Shown here: positions 24,119-37,114 of the stretch, piece by piece | Layout: the number at the start of each line of letters is the position of its first letter | How positions within the stretch are numbered: the first letter of the stretch is position 1 | NCBI GenBank assembly: GCA_029962745.1 | Contig: CM057171.1 | Location: 17,616,171-17,680,170 of the forward strand | DNA from: Echinometra lucunter | Taxonomy: Eukaryota; Echinodermata; Echinoidea; Camarodonta; Echinometridae | Length of the DNA: 64,000 nucleotides | Direction: 5' to 3' | Made by a program: the position numbers and the translations under genes | The notes under the pieces: model-generated | The model's input: only the letters and a program-made list of their open reading frames with translations | What the model was told of the DNA's origin: nothing | Database searches by the model: none

Positions 24119-24459
24119 CTGAAAAAAAAAAAGAAAAGAAAAGAGAAAAACCCATGTGAGAACCCTTAAACATTCGAGATCAATAGTACATTCGGTTTGA
24201 AAGCAATGTTCAGTCACGCAAGACATCTAATGACAAGGTATTCAATTGAAATCCGTGTAGTCTACATGCTTTGGAGACATCAAGGAAGTTCCCTGGAAAC
24301 ATCAAGTACTCTTGTCTATACAACTTGAGTTTCCAAATAGATACTGTCTTCAAGGCTGAATAGTACTTGCTAATATCTCTCCGGTTTAGGGATAACTTTC
24401 CCCAGCTTTCCGGAATACAACTTGGTGCACTGTTGCCCACAGATGGATCCAAAGGACCC

Positions 24460-24528
24460 CCCCCCCCCCCCCCATCATCGTCATCGTCATCATCTACATC
24501 ATCATCATCATCATCATCATCATCATTA
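24460..24528. repeat. C-run followed by ATC/TCA microsatellite
   Basis: A C-run (24459-24473) is followed by TCG/TCA triplets to 24527. Confidence 0.9.
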
Positions 24529-24637
24529 CAAATAAGTTATCTCCCACTCTTGCATGGCCAGTGTTGGCATGGTTGGGTTAAGCCATACAGCTATGCACTG
24601 CACACGTGACCCCGCTAGCCTTTTGTAAAGTTTGTAA

Positions 24638-24699
24638 AGAGACGGACGTGTACGTATAGTTGACGTATATTGTAGACTATTACGTACACGTCCGTCTCT
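24638..24699. other. 62-nt near-perfect hairpin
   Basis: AGAGACGGACGTGTACGTA at 24638-24656 continues TAGT. The right arm 24676-24699 is its complement with one inserted base, and the loop is 15 bases. The stem is CpG-rich and unlike its surroundings. It could be a tiny foldback insertion or a structured RNA; nothing in the sequence decides. Confidence 0.7.
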
Positions 24700-24837
24700 T
24701 GACGACACCCAAGAAATGGGACCAATGGCCAGCAGGAACGAAAGTCCAGCATGACACCATCAGTGTCAGTCTGGTTGACTCTGTTAAAAGTTGTCAGAAC
24801 GTCCGCGAGAGCGACATGCTGGTCTCGGGGACTATCT

Positions 24838-25200
24838 GAGGGCTGGTGTCGTGGTCTAGTGGATATGTCACCGGGCTGTGGATCTAATGTTCCGAGTTTG
24901 AATCCCGCTGCGGAACTAGTGTCCTTTGGCAAGATATGAATCTACATTTTGCCACTCTCCACCCAGGTGTTAAGTGGGTACCCGTATAGGATGCGAAAGT
25001 TACTGTGATTTTGTTTAGCATTGTAAGCGCCTGTAAAATGGCGCCTGGCTGGAATGCTCCCTCGGGAATGGAGAAAGTGCATACATTATATATGTATGTA
25101 TGCAGGCAAGCCTGAATCTGATGGCCGGGGTAATATTTCTGTAAAGCCCTTAGACACATCAGTGAAATGTATTAGGCGCTATATAAATGCTGACTGTTAT
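24838..25200 (+). mobile_element. Near full-length tRNA-derived SINE
   Basis: The head (24844-24912) has A-box-like GTGGTCTAGTGGATATG and B-box-like GAGTTTGAATCCC at tRNA spacing. The body includes GTGTCCTTTGGCAAGATATG and TTGCCACTCTCCACCCAGGT. The 3' end reads TTAGGCGCTATATAAATGCT followed by a short GTTAT tail. At about 360 bp it is the most complete member of the family seen here; relatives lie at 2630-2755 and 10222-10385. Confidence 0.8.
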
Positions 25201-25689
25201 CGTTCTTTTCTTATGAGTCGTACGAGCCCTCAGTATTTTTTCAGAAATCCAGTGAAATCGACAATGATTACTCGTGGGCCTTCTGTCTGTAGCCATGAAG
25301 TCGACCAAACCACCCATAATCAATTTTCTTCACATTTCAAAAGATGCATCCTCAACGTTTCCATGCAAGATGAGATGCATTCAGGAACCAATCAGAGATA
25401 AATGTCAAGCCACACGGGTCTCAAGATTACCAGTGAGCGTGCTTTAGAAAAGAAGATTAAAAATTCCTTTCTTTTAATTTCTTAAAAATGATCTCTCCCA
25501 GTAAAAGGAAGTCTATGTAATCGAAATGTTTAAACCTTTCACGCAGGATTAACAAACCTTCTATCCAATAGGCAACGCTTTTTGGCATTCATCAAGTTTG
25601 TCTATAGAAATTAGGTTCACAGACAAAATTATTTCAAGCCATTCTTCTTTCTCTTTCTTCCCGGTGAGTGCCCGCAGTCACCCAGCTGA

Positions 25690-25835
25690 TCTTTGTCACT
25701 TCCACCAGTCATTCTTGCCATTTTGATCAATGTAGTGCTCATTGCGGCGGCATGATAGATTTGAGCCCGGGACCTCCCCATGAGTCCACAACACGTATCA
25801 CTGCCCTATCACCGACCCACCACCAAGACCTTCAT
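25690..25835 (-). mobile_element. Possible tRNA-headed SINE fragment
   Basis: On the minus strand GTCGGTGATAGGGCAGTGAT and GGTCCCGGGCTCAAATC have tRNA-like box spacing. The match to box consensus is poor and the body is not shared with the other copies. Confidence 0.3.
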
Positions 25836-25993
25836 ACAGCGTTAAAGAATGTATTGCAATAAAACTGTCGTGCGTTCCACAGAGAGTGGAGAAGGTGCAC
25901 GTCTTGCATGCGGATAACATCCTTTATCCATGGCTATTATGACTTTGAACATTATAGATACTGTCATCTTAGCAAACATTATCTGCGTCTAAA

Positions 25994-26350
25994 GCCCAGC
26001 GCACACCTTACGATCTGACTGGCTCACGACTGGTCCACGACTGAGTGAGAGGAGATGTGACGTCACAGCTCTGGTCAGTCGTGAGTCGTAGACCAGTCAG
26101 AGGCCAGTCGGAAGGGCAGTCGGAAGGATTTGACATGTCGAATCTTCACGACTGGATCGCAAGAGATCGCAGGCTCAATCCATCTTCCTGCCAATCAGAC
26201 AGCAGTATTGATATGATGTCAGAGTAGTCGGATGGGTCTGGAATCGCAAGGTGTGCGGTGTCGAGGCTTACGACTGCCCCACGACTCACCTCCTCTCACC
26301 CAGTCGTGGACTAGTCGCGAGCCAGTCGGATCGTAAGGTGTACGCTGGGC
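25994..26350. mobile_element. 357-bp MITE with long TIRs and TAAA flanks
   Basis: The left end GCCCAGCGCACACCTTACGA and the complement of the right end GCCCAGCGTACACCTTACGA match with few changes over about 60 bases. TAAA flanks both sides (25990-25993 and 26351-26354) and could be a 4-bp duplication. The interior repeats CGACTGG/CAGTCG motifs, so further internal pairing is likely. The 60-codon frame at 26045-26227 is a by-product. Superfamily not assigned. Confidence 0.85.
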
Positions 26351-26739
26351 TAAAGACGGGTCGTAGAAGAGATACTTAATTGTTACAGCAATTCCACCAT
26401 TTCCATCTGATTACCACATCTAATGCGAGTCGTTTTGATTTGATGTCATACCGGACTATGATAAGTCCAAAGACAACTCTTGGATGCAAACAGTAGACTG
26501 CTTTTTTTTTTTTAAAGATTTTTTAAATTTATTTTAGTTTTATGTTTTGTTGTTTAATGAATCAACGCTATGCACTCATTCAATAGTTGACAGGATGAAA
26601 ACTTTATATAGACTTTATTTCAGGATCGACAAAATGACAAAATTATGTACTGGGGCCTATTTGAAGATAAAATGTTTTTAGGTCAGTTACAGCTGACATC
26701 CTGACATCTGTCCGAATCAAAAGATGTACTTAATGCTGA

Positions 26740-27130
26740 ATTTTCCCGCTTAAAGTCATTCCTTTTCATTTCTGCTGTATTTCTAAATTTTGCTTTGTCC
26801 CTTCACGCCCCCCATTTCCCGCCAAACTGGACCCGATCTAGCACCTTGCATGGGCAACACAAAGGCTTCCCGCGCGCTGCCACGGCCATGGCCGTGCGCA
26901 GACAGACCCCTGCAACATGCACACCCATCTCCTCTAGTATCGCTATTTCCAGCTCCCTTTTCCGTCATTTTTCACCCCAAAATTTCGCCTCCCGGTTTCA
27001 GAACAAAGGCGACCTCTCTGCTCCATGCCTTTGCTTGTTTGCCTGCCGCTATAAAGAAAAGGGAAGTGGCGAAAGGAAGAAAGAACGCCGGGATGATTTT
27101 TTTTCTTCTTCCTTGAACTTGTAGTGGATT
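26740..27130. promoter_or_regulatory. CpG-rich block with E2F-consensus sites (possible promoter)
   Basis: This is one of the few GC- and CpG-rich non-repeat stretches here. TTTCCCGC occurs at 26742-26749 and the longer TTTCCCGCCAAA, a full E2F-type site, at 26815-26826. CACGGCCATGGCCGTG, a 16-base perfect palindrome, lies at about 26881-26896. Frames on both strands stay open because of the high GC content, but none is recognised. The promoter role is an inference with no transcript start visible. Confidence 0.3.
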
Positions 27131-30100
27131 GAACTTGGTTGGCCCTTTTGAACTTTAGCAATCGTTTTCGCCGTGGATAGTTTATTATTTCACTTCCATT
27201 CCAAGATGGGGGTCTACACGCTCACTGCCACGCGACCAGGGGCCCCTCTTCAAGGGAAATGCATTCTGGTCTGTCGTGTCCAAGAATTTTACTGGGAGGC
27301 CAGGGGTTCTATTGATTCATCACAATAGATTTCTTTTATTGGTTTACATCCACGAAGTACTGAAATCCAGAATTTCAAATTTAATCCGAAATTCATAGGT
27401 ATCATCACCAAGCATTGACATTTGAAATTCTTTGTGAAGATGGGCAATGTATTATGATATTCCTTATCGCAAAGGGTGATACTCTAAGGAAAATGGTTAA
27501 TGATATTGACGAAAAATGATCATTTTCATGCCCATGATGGTTGTCCGTCGAGGGGGGTCGAGGGCAATATCTCGTGTAGTCAAATGTCATGTGATGATTT
27601 AATATAAATTTAGAAACGAATTATTCTTCACAGGTCATCTATGGTGGTTTCTTACAAACTCATAGCAGATGAAATGCACGATCTAATTATGTCATATTTT
27701 CCATTTGGGGGAGGGATATCTTGGTCCCTCCTCATTAGATTTTATTCGCTTTTCATATATTCGGTTCGATTGCTGCTGGAACATAGACTACCGGTATACC
27801 TGATCAAATGAAGATACATTATGATACCAGCTGGATCTTATAGTCTCCACCATCCAGCCGTGTCTGTATCTGAAAAGCAAAGATCTGACTATAAAGATGA
27901 AATCAGTATTTGATTACGTAAATTTCCCGACTAGAGAAATAATATCGTGAAAAGAAAATGTCTCCATCATTGAGTTTGACCAAAATGTAAACTCTCCTCT
28001 CTAACAATCTTGGCGAACGCAGAGCGGTTCTTCGATCTACCTGGGTGGGTGTCTGCCGGGTGCGACCTGTAAGATCAAGGGTCTCGTATAGAACTCCTCG
28101 CAAAGATCAAAATGATGAACTTAACGAAGAAGGGAAAAAAACTGTGGGAGGAGGAATACATGAACAGACAGACACAGAGACGTCTTTGAGTCTTGTGAAT
28201 TTCTAACCTTATTTGGGCATCCTCGGCGCGCGCCTGTTTTTGTATCGGTTTACTTTTTATGTGACGTCGTCATAAAGTTTTAAGAGTATATGACAAACTA
28301 TTGTACCACCTGATCTTTCGGTCTTACTCTTTTGGTTCATGACCGAGTTAACTTGTTGGAGGAAATTCCTTCGTGGTGGCTCGGAATGGGGCCTCATATA
28401 TATCATTTCATCGTCTGTTTATGTTTTGTTCTCGCTCGGCATTCTTTCGTCTTTGCTCGTTCGCCGCAAAGTCATTGTCATTGCTATTGTGACGTCATTC
28501 CATGCCCTACGAATTAGTTATGCAATGCATCGTGGGTGCCTTGCCCAGAATTTAATGTGTTAGTGGCTATACCTCTCTATAAAAATCGCCTGTCTATAGG
28601 AGTCAAATTGTAGCCATCTATATTGCTGACAGAGCCTGTCTATAACGGTCACTGTTCACTGGGGCTTCTTGTGGCTTCTTCTATTCACAAAATCGCAGGT
28701 ATATAGCTTACTGATTTCGTGATCGAAGCAGATAAGTCGTGCTATGTAATTGGCAAAATACAGGTATTCATGACATTTGTCTGGACATTACATCATAGTT
28801 GTCCAATCTATGCATATATATGTGTATTTCGGCATGTCTAGCATGCAAGTTTTCACGTTATAGTCTGGTCCAAATGACTCATTCGCCGATGCTTTCTATA
28901 GACCGCACATGCCAATAAGTTGAAAATGAACTAGTATAAATAGACGTTTCTTTTTAAACGCTAAGGAAAACAAAGATAATAGAGTTTTTATAAAGTTTCG
29001 ATTAGGTTTGAGGGACTGTCATTAGTTTAATAGGTACGAAATTTCAGAGTACGTGCGCTGTAAACAAGTACCCTCATCTTCTTGTATTGGAAAACATCGG
29101 AAATGTTAAAACAAATATAAATACCTAATCAAATCATGGATTTCATCATATTCCAGTTTAAAGAATTGTTCCTTAGTAACATCCATAGCGTAACACGAAA
29201 TGTCGATACTGTTCTTGCTATCGGTCAATTTCTTACACGATACACGCCTTATCGTCTGAAGATATTGATTTGGTACCAGCATTACTGCACATTGACGTAT
29301 AGGCTGACATCAAAAGCGTCAGTGATAGGTAGCTGTAGTTGTGAAACGTCAATAAGCCAGCAAGTTTTATTTTTCCTGTGGGGGAAGGGGTGGGGGGGGG
29401 GGGGGGTTGAAGGGGAGGGGCACACTAACCAGTGTCACGACGTACTCACGACGTATACTGAACGGAATAATATTCAGTTCACGTTTGTACAGGCACTAAT
29501 CCATGTGATTTTTTTTCTCTCCCTTTTCTTTTTTCGTTCTTCCTTTCTCCCTGTATTTTCTTCTTTATTTTTCCTCCAATATTCCTATCTAAAAGGGTTG
29601 GACATTTTCCCCATGTACTCACATTTCTTCGTCTTGTAATACTAGTCAGACTGTCCATTCACTACTCAGAAAAACCTCGAACACAGTTTTCCTTCAGCGC
29701 CACATCACACTTGTTTTGTGTGGAACATTACCCATTCAAACTACTTTTAATCAAATGATTTTTTTTTCCAGATGATTATAGGTTATAATCAAATAAAAAA
29801 TAAATGTTCCTTGTTTTCAGCAACCATGAAATGCATTTCAGTTTTAAGACTTTTTTGAAGAGCGACCGACGATAACACCAAATTAATGTCTGGTAATCAA
29901 GACTACGTGTTGGCTACGCGTACGCTCGCACGATACGCACTCGCCGTGCGTGTTGTGCGTGCCGCCCGTACGAACGTACATACAAAAGCGCGCACGGAGA
30001 TCGAACTCTCTGATTGGTCGAAAGTTTGGTGACGTATTGGCCCGGGCTGTTGTGCCTTTCAAAACCGCAGTGACCACAAAAACCACATCGTCTCCTCTAT

Positions 30101-31016
30101 GTGGACATGCGGATAGTACTTCGATTGCTGAATGACCGTGTTTCGGAAGAATTAAGCTGGGCAATTAGAATGATACCAAGATAGTCGTTCTTTAACCAAG
30201 TATCCGGTGTCCAAAATTGGATTGTTCTTACCTAGTAAAACACGTGTTATTGTTGAACTTTTCTTGCGGTTTCTTTGTGCTTGGAGCAGAATGGTTTTTT
30301 TGTTGTTGTTGTTTTTTTATATAAATATACTAGTATCCCTACTGAAGACGCAGTGTTTTCACTATTTGAAAATCAATAGAGAATATATAATTTTATATAT
30401 ATAGACACAAGTGTATAAATATATTGTCTTCATCGATCTGCTTTGTTATAAGTATGGAGCATGTCCATAAACATGGTTACTTATATATACTTACTTGGGA
30501 ACCTTAATTACAAGCATTGCTTTCAAGGTTTCCGCCACAATGCAGCCTGCATTTATATACTCATTAATTACTTAATCATTTAAAACATAATAACTAAAGC
30601 CATATATTGTGAAATCTAATCGTTTGTATTCTATGCTTGTATTGATTTTGTAACGAGAAAATTTCTGTCAATATTACTGTTTGCTGCTATTGTGGAAAAT
30701 AAATGAAATGAAATGAAATGAAATATAGGTAATTCATTGTGCTTTTTTTTTTTAATTCTTATTTTTCTTGTTGTTGTTGTTGTTCTTCTTCTTCTTCTTC
30801 TTCTTCTTCTTCTTCTTCTCTCTGTTTGAAATTAATAATTCCGAATTGGAGTTAGTAAGCTGCGTGAGGGATGGACAAATCCTCTGTAATAATGAACTCC
30901 CCGTCCTCCTGTTCAAGTTTCCTCATCTCTCTCTCTCTCTCTCTCTGCATCTTATTTCTGTCCTCTCTAATAGACGTACTTCGTTGTACATCTTCAATCC
31001 CCGTCATTTCCTCTTT

Positions 31017-31054
<38 letters not shown>

Positions 31055-32437
31055 CTCACTCTTACGCTTTTCTTTCACTATTTTCTCTCATTCTTTTTCT
31101 CTCAACCCCTCTCGTTTATCTTTCCCTTTCTCTTTCTCTTTTTTTTTTTTTTTTTTTTTGTTCCTCAACGTCTTTCTCCTACTAGAAATTACCACGTTCT
31201 TCCTCTGTCTCTACAGTGAGTTATCATTTGACCCTCCGCCGTGGAAACACCCCCATAAATCGCCCTTCTGTCAAGTTCATTTCATCCCCTTACGGTAAAT
31301 GGTCAGTCAGTGACCCCTCCGTTCCCACTGCCGCGGACATTTCTCGACTTCGAACAAAAAAGATAAGGGTCTGTGCCAAACCCCTTTTTATTTCAGTGCG
31401 CATAATGTGCTTCATGGCACGCTTGCAAGCGCATCTTTCCATCTTCGATGTGAACTTTCCAAGTTGCCTGATCATCCTAGAGGAATTTAATATACGGTGT
31501 TTATGAGTGTTTGTTTATGAGAACGGGCCATTAAAATAATGTTGTCTTTGTGTGGTATAGCGCAAACCTATTCACTGTCCAGAGTGGATACCGCAATCTG
31601 AGGGGCTCCGTTTCACACAAAACGATGAGCTACCAAAGCAACGCACTGCAACTGATAACCATAAGGTACTAGCAATCTTCCATATTACATTCTCCTTTTG
31701 CAGTGCCGCTGAGAGTGATTCCGTGTAACGTGACGACGTGTGAGAATACCTCTCATTTAGTCGGCTGTGTTACCCCAAATTCTTTAACAAGCCCCTGTTA
31801 GAATGATTGGTTTTCCATGAAAAATTTGAACTTGGGATGTTATTTTCATTGTTTCGACAAGAGCCTCGGGGGTATAGCGGTCACGGGGCATTTCGCACCC
31901 GGCCAAGTTCCCATGCATGGTGGAAGGACGCACGCATGCCCGGTGAAAAAATACCATCACATTCTACCAATTAATATCAAGTTTCCCCCAATATTGTTCC
32001 ATTAATCATTACCCCCCCCCCCCCTCTCTCTCTCCCTCTCTTCCTCTCTCCTATATTTTCTTTGTCTTCCTTTATCACTCGCTTGTCCCCTTGTCAGCGC
32101 TTGTCCCTTTTTTCTTTCACCTCTCTCTTCACTCCTTCCCACTCTCTTTCCCCCCCTATCCTCCTCTTTCCCCTCCCCTCATAGCCCCTCTCTTTTTTTT
32201 TGTCTCTCTCTCTCTCTCTTGCCCTTTCTGCTTGTATTTTACAACATTACTGATCTTCTAACCCATATTTAAAGAAAAACGAACAAGAGAAGAATGACCA
32301 TTACTTTGACCGATATATGATTTTAATCATAGTAAATATTAATTACAATTTCAGTTTCAATTTCATTATTTTCCACAGAAATCAATTATAAAAACTATAC
32401 ATTGTGAAAAATGTATATCGATTAGTAATATGAAAAT

Positions 32438-32482
<45 letters not shown>

Positions 32483-33280
32483 ATTTTTCATATAGTCTTT
32501 CTTGATCAAAATATCAGGATTACAGAAACATGAAAACATGATAAAAAACAAAAACAAAAACAAGAATTCATTCATTGATTGTGATTCAACATGAAGGAAG
32601 GGGCTATAGTGAAGTAGCGTTTGATGTGGATATAGGCACGGTGAATATTCCGTGAATCCCCTCAACGCCCCCAACAAAAAAACAAAACCAAAAAAAATCG
32701 TTTCCTTTGGGATCCTTCTTGATCATTATTTAGAAATAGAATTCGAGATTTCCTTTTAAAAGATAGAGATCTTGGATACGCAGAGTTCAAGTTTTGTTGG
32801 GTGACCACAAGAATGCCTGGCTGTCGCCAATCGGTGTCATGCCCTACCTCGAAACACAGCAGGATACTTCCATTTTAAACTTGGTATTTCTGCTAATAAA
32901 CTCGACACGCACAATCTATAACCTCACAGCATCACAGCTTGCTATCAAACAACGCGGGGCGTGCGGCGAATAGCTATACATGGGCACGCGGGACCCCCCC
33001 CCCCCCATTTACCATATCAATGCCGCCCCAGGCCCCTCGATTGTTTGACCCATGCTAAATATGCCCCTTACGCCTGATCTCCCCCAATGTCTTGTCTTCT
33101 TTGAAATCCCTTTCATGAAGAAAGAAATTAGTAGGTGGGGGGGGGGGGCGGTCGATGGACTAGATAGCCCTTGTAAAATAGTACCATGGGTACCATAGTA
33201 ATTTGATGCTACTTGCATGTTACTTTCATGGTTTTGATGGTAATTTTACCCATGGTACTTTTTTTTTAACAAGGGAGAGC
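27131..33280. other. Intergenic DNA; microsatellites and one weak exon candidate
   Basis: A G-run lies at 29389-29406, CT repeats at 30928-30946 and 31020-31050, a T-run at 31139-31159, a CTT tract near 30785-30820, CT-rich DNA at 32010-32220 and a GA repeat at 32440-32478. Near 31703 an acceptor-like TACATTCTCCTTTTGCAG precedes a 31-codon frame containing I-P-C-N-V-T-T-C-E-N and ending at a TAG near 31799. That is too short to call. The 167-codon frame at 29136-29639 resembles no known protein. Confidence 0.4.
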
Positions 33281-33287
33281 ATGAGAA

Positions 33288-33505
33288 TATGCGATGGCTC
33301 AGTGGTATACAAGTATAGCAGTAGTCTCGTAACTAGAAGTACCGGGGTTCGAAACCAAATTTATGCGCTGGTCCTCTCTGGTGAGGTTTATAATGAACCT
33401 TAGTACCGAGTCCCTCGGAGAGGACTTTATGCCGTCAGTCACATGTTCGCTTATACCTGAAAGCATGTCCATGCTTTCCTAGCAGTCGGGTAAAATAAAC
33501 AACCA
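33288..33505 (+). mobile_element. tRNA-headed SINE
   Basis: The head has ATGGCTCAGTGGTATAC (A-box region) and CCGGGGTTCGAAACC (B-box region) at tRNA spacing. A GC-balanced body follows to about 33495 (GGTCCTCTCTGGTGAGG, then CCCTCGGAGAGGACTTTATG). The head type matches the minus-strand copy at 5990-6165. The anticodon-arm region (TCTCGTAACTAGA) and downstream sequence do not form a full tRNA. Confidence 0.6.
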
Positions 33506-34224
33506 AGGAAGGGGAGGTGAGGGGAGGGGGATAACTTGTATTTATTTTGTTCCATTGTTTTGTGATGGTGTTTTGTTTTTTGTGTTTATTTGATTTTTAA
33601 GACTTTATTCTGGGAAACTGGGGGTTAATGAGAAAAGGAAGCAAATACCTGCAGCTCCAATTATGTTTTTATTATTTATCGACAATTAAAAAAAATCGAA
33701 AACATATTTTGTTCCTTCAATAACACTTTCAGGAATTTGCCAGTTATTAGAAAAAAAATCCTTGCGAAACATGGATAAAAGATTATTCCAAATAGAATTG
33801 GAACAGAGTGAAGGCAAAATGTCTTGCATGTATACTAACAATATTACTTTCTGCTACATTAAATTTGTCAAGTCACGAAATTCCTCACTTACAAGTGAGA
33901 AACAGTCCGAATACCTGTCGCGCAGTGCTAACATTAGAATTTTCTTTAGAAAATGGTTTCGGAATTAAGGTAATATCAAAATTATGGTTTAAGATTTTCA
34001 ACAAAAGACGAGAACGGTAAATAATGACACAGTCATGCCTGAATGCAGTTTATGACATTACATTCCCATCATATATGCTTGTACATGCTAAATAATATGA
34101 GAATTGATTATTTAGTCTCTCCATTTACATTCGTTTGGGAAGATGAAGAAATTATTACAATCCTCCCGATCGTTAAATGTACTTTTTAAATTATTAGAAT
34201 AGTTATTGTACAAGACTTGTAAAC

Positions 34225-34364
34225 TACACTCTAAAAGCTAAAATGTTAAATTCCATCCTTGTGTTTAATCCAGCATGTTCAAAGTGTTAATCTACCATTT
34301 TGAAATTGTAGTCACCCCTCCACTCTTTTAAATGTTGATTTAAAATTTCAGTTTTTTGAGTGTA
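34225..34364. mobile_element. ~140-bp MITE with TACACTC ends (TA duplication, Tc1/mariner-like)
   Basis: TACACTCTAAAAGCT at the left and TTTTTTGAGTGTA at the right are inverted, and TA stands at both borders. Inner matches (AAATGTTAAATT against AACATTTAAA-type strings) fit a foldback MITE. The superfamily is inferred from the TA target. Confidence 0.55.
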
Positions 34365-35232
34365 TATTATTTGAAAATTATTATTATCTGTATGTTTTGT
34401 ATTAATCTTATACGTATGATCATAAAGCTTGGTCGATGTTCCAGCTTGCTAAGAAATCGTTTAGTAAGATAAAAATGATATAAATGAATAATTTGCATTG
34501 TTTGGCTAATTATTGTAAGGCCTAGTACATCTTTCCCAGCACCGGCAAATTATCGATTTTTCGAGTCTGGTAATGTTCGACTGTATACTGCATGTGCTGT
34601 ATAATCATCACTTCAGGAATCGCCGGGACTCTGTTGAGGATGGGAATATAAGGGTGGGGGTGCGACTTCATCTATTTCGGATATTTTCAATCAGGCAGCT
34701 CTTTTTAAACTTGAGTATCACAGACTGTACGAGGAGGTTCGATATCATGCGCTCTTCATTGCTCTTGGATGAAAAATAGCAGGTTGTAGACACCAGCCCT
34801 CAAATTGGTCATTCAGTGTAGGGTTGAAATCGGTGTTTCGTAAATGTTATATAACGCCAGTCACACCGACGAGTACGACACCAGGACGACAATAGCACGA
34901 AAATATGCAGACAATGGAACGACAACAGAACGACAGGAAAACGACAATAGGACGACAATATAGATCTACATGAGTATGGGCCGAACAAAAAGTGACATTA
35001 CCCCCATGGACATGGCCAATAGTGGCTCGGTTTTTTTTAGAGCTGGAGTCGATGAGGAATCAGCTTTGCGATGTGACCGCGATATTATGGTATATACCCA
35101 AGTCAGGATAACAATAAAAGAAGACACCGGTTAAAAAAAACACAGACCGAACGGAAATTCACTTTAAACCAAAACGGTCAGGAATCGGTCAGTTTCGAAT
35201 CAGTGTCAAGTTGACGAAATGGCGATGTGACC

Positions 35233-35394
35233 GGGGGAGCGTTTCATGAAAGGACTTGTCGGATGTTTTATCGGACAAAGTCTGTTTTATCCGACAGTTG
35301 CCATAGTAACGATGCTTCTCAGCCAATCAAAATCAAGGAAAGATGTCAGATCTGACAACTTGTCAGACAAAAAAATGTTGATGAAACGCCCCCC
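35233..35394. mobile_element. ~162-bp foldback MITE with GGGGAGCGTTTCATGAA ends, copy 1
   Basis: The left GGGGGAGCGTTTCATGAAA is inverted at the right as the complement of GGGGGGCGTTTCATCAA. Inner strings GACTTGTCGGA and TCCGACAG/CTGACAAC pair with TCAGATCTGACAACTTGTC. The same ends occur at 48954-49084. Confidence 0.75.
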
Positions 35395-36519
35395 AGGTCC
35401 TATGACGTATAATATCCGAGACAGGCAGGGAGAGGTTCCATGAACTCTTCAGATGAAATCAAAGTTCGGAGTACCACTAGGAGAACAATGGTTCTATTTA
35501 CCCAATGGAATCTTCCCTTTGTATTTTTTCTTTGGACCGGGATCACTCCCAAATACCTTCCAGTCTCCTCTATTGTCACTTCGCAACAATTAATCTTTTC
35601 TTTCCTTCAGCGCCCCTCTTAGAGGAAACATGTCTCTGCCATTTTAAAAGGACACATTTACATCATGTGCATGGCACAGTGCATGGCTGCAGGGAGTTAA
35701 ATGTAACTTTTCTTACATCAAAAGACTATGACATGTGCATTGTTGTTTTGCATATTGTTTAGTCAATGTGTTTTCACATATTATTGTTTGTAGGCTTGCA
35801 AGTCATGCGCAAGTGGGGTATGATAATTGGCGTTCTTTTTAATTCCCTCAGAAAAAAAACCTACAAAATGTTAAAATCGAAAATACTCGAAACTACATGG
35901 TATTCATAACTTTATCAAACCAATCAATTTTTAATTGACCAGTGCGACCCTTCACGTTTCCAGTTATCTCGTTAAGACGAATTGATGGAAAATGCCCTTT
36001 TTATATGCATAGACAATTAACTCCATGCGCGCCATAACCATGATAACCAACTTGTGCATCGAACGTTATACACGCTAGATCATGGTGGGCACCGTCACTA
36101 TTCAACGACTTAATCTGAGGATTAGTGTAATTCTACATACTTCCAACCAATCAGAAATGCTCAATTGAATCCAGAGACAAGACTATTCCAAGAAGCGTCG
36201 AAATGTGCAAGAGATCGACGGAAGACTCTTTGATTTGAAGTGTAATGGGTCTAGGTTGTTGACAAATAATCTATACGCTGTTGACAAATAACCTTCAGGG
36301 TTTTGTTCTTCCTGTGTCGTGTCGTCTGCAAGCAAAAGCTTGATTTTGAGTAAGAAATTTTTTAGGCGCGATTACTTTTTTCCCGCCGCTTTCAAAGAGC
36401 TACAATGTGTAGTAGGTTTTCTAAGCATGCTAAGGGTCGTCCGGCTCAGTTCTTAAACCCCGATTTGAGTTTTGAGGAAAGAAGAAAAGAGAAAAACTAA
36501 AGAGGCGTGAATCATGATG

Positions 36520-37110
36520 GAAAAGAAGGGAAGGAAAGAAGATTGAGAGGTTGTTAAATGAAAGGAGGGGGGGGGGGAGAAGGGGAGAAACAAAAGAAGA
36601 CAAATTTGAAACAAAGAGAGAATTTACTGTAGATGTATCACTGTAAGGAATGAAAAAGGAATACATCGAGATGAAACGGACACTATACGAATATGTATTT
36701 GCAGGCACAAACCCTGGTTAATCGAAACATGTATTGTGTCTGAACAATGAGACTATAAGAGAGGTGACTAGATCCCTACAGCAGCTTCTCTTGATTTGAC
36801 ACGGCCAGAGACTGGCAGAGTTAGTCCCTACACAAGGCTTTATCAAGGTTGTGGCATTGTGTTTAAGTGTCAAAATTGGGTCTGTATCTGCAGACTAACA
36901 AGCGTGAATTATGATGTAAGATCCCCCCCCCCTCCCCTCATGATGTAAATGGTCGAGTATTCCAATACACACACACCACTCCTCAATCTTTGTCTTTTAA
37001 AACGGGCGGATTTGAGTAGGTCTAGTGGTTGAGTGTCTGCTCGCCCAGGGTTCAGTACCCGTCTTGTCCTTCGGATGACGACTCTGAAGGCTATACGGTG
37101 CACCCTCAAA
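36520..37110. other. Intergenic stretch; possible SINE-like fragment
   Basis: G- and C-runs lie near 36567 and 36925. At about 37018-37095, AGGTCTAGTGGTTGAGTG, CAGGGTTCAGTACCC and TTGTCCTTCGGATGACG look like a degraded tRNA head and SINE body on the plus strand. The match is too weak for a firm call. Confidence 0.3.
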
Positions 37111-37114
37111 ATTT

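Noticed and set aside
24844..24912. Functional tRNA gene
   Set aside because: A and B boxes are present but the acceptor stem does not close, and the sequence continues into a SINE body; the same holds for the heads at 2.7, 5.5, 6.1, 18.8 and 33.3 kb.
29136..29639. 167-codon plus-strand frame as a gene
   Set aside because: The second half is translated G-run and T-rich DNA, and the first half matches no family I know.
31686..31801. Small Cys-containing terminal exon after TACATTCTCCTTTTGCAG
   Set aside because: Only 31 codons; acceptor-like strings before a frame of this size are expected by chance in this much AT-rich DNA.
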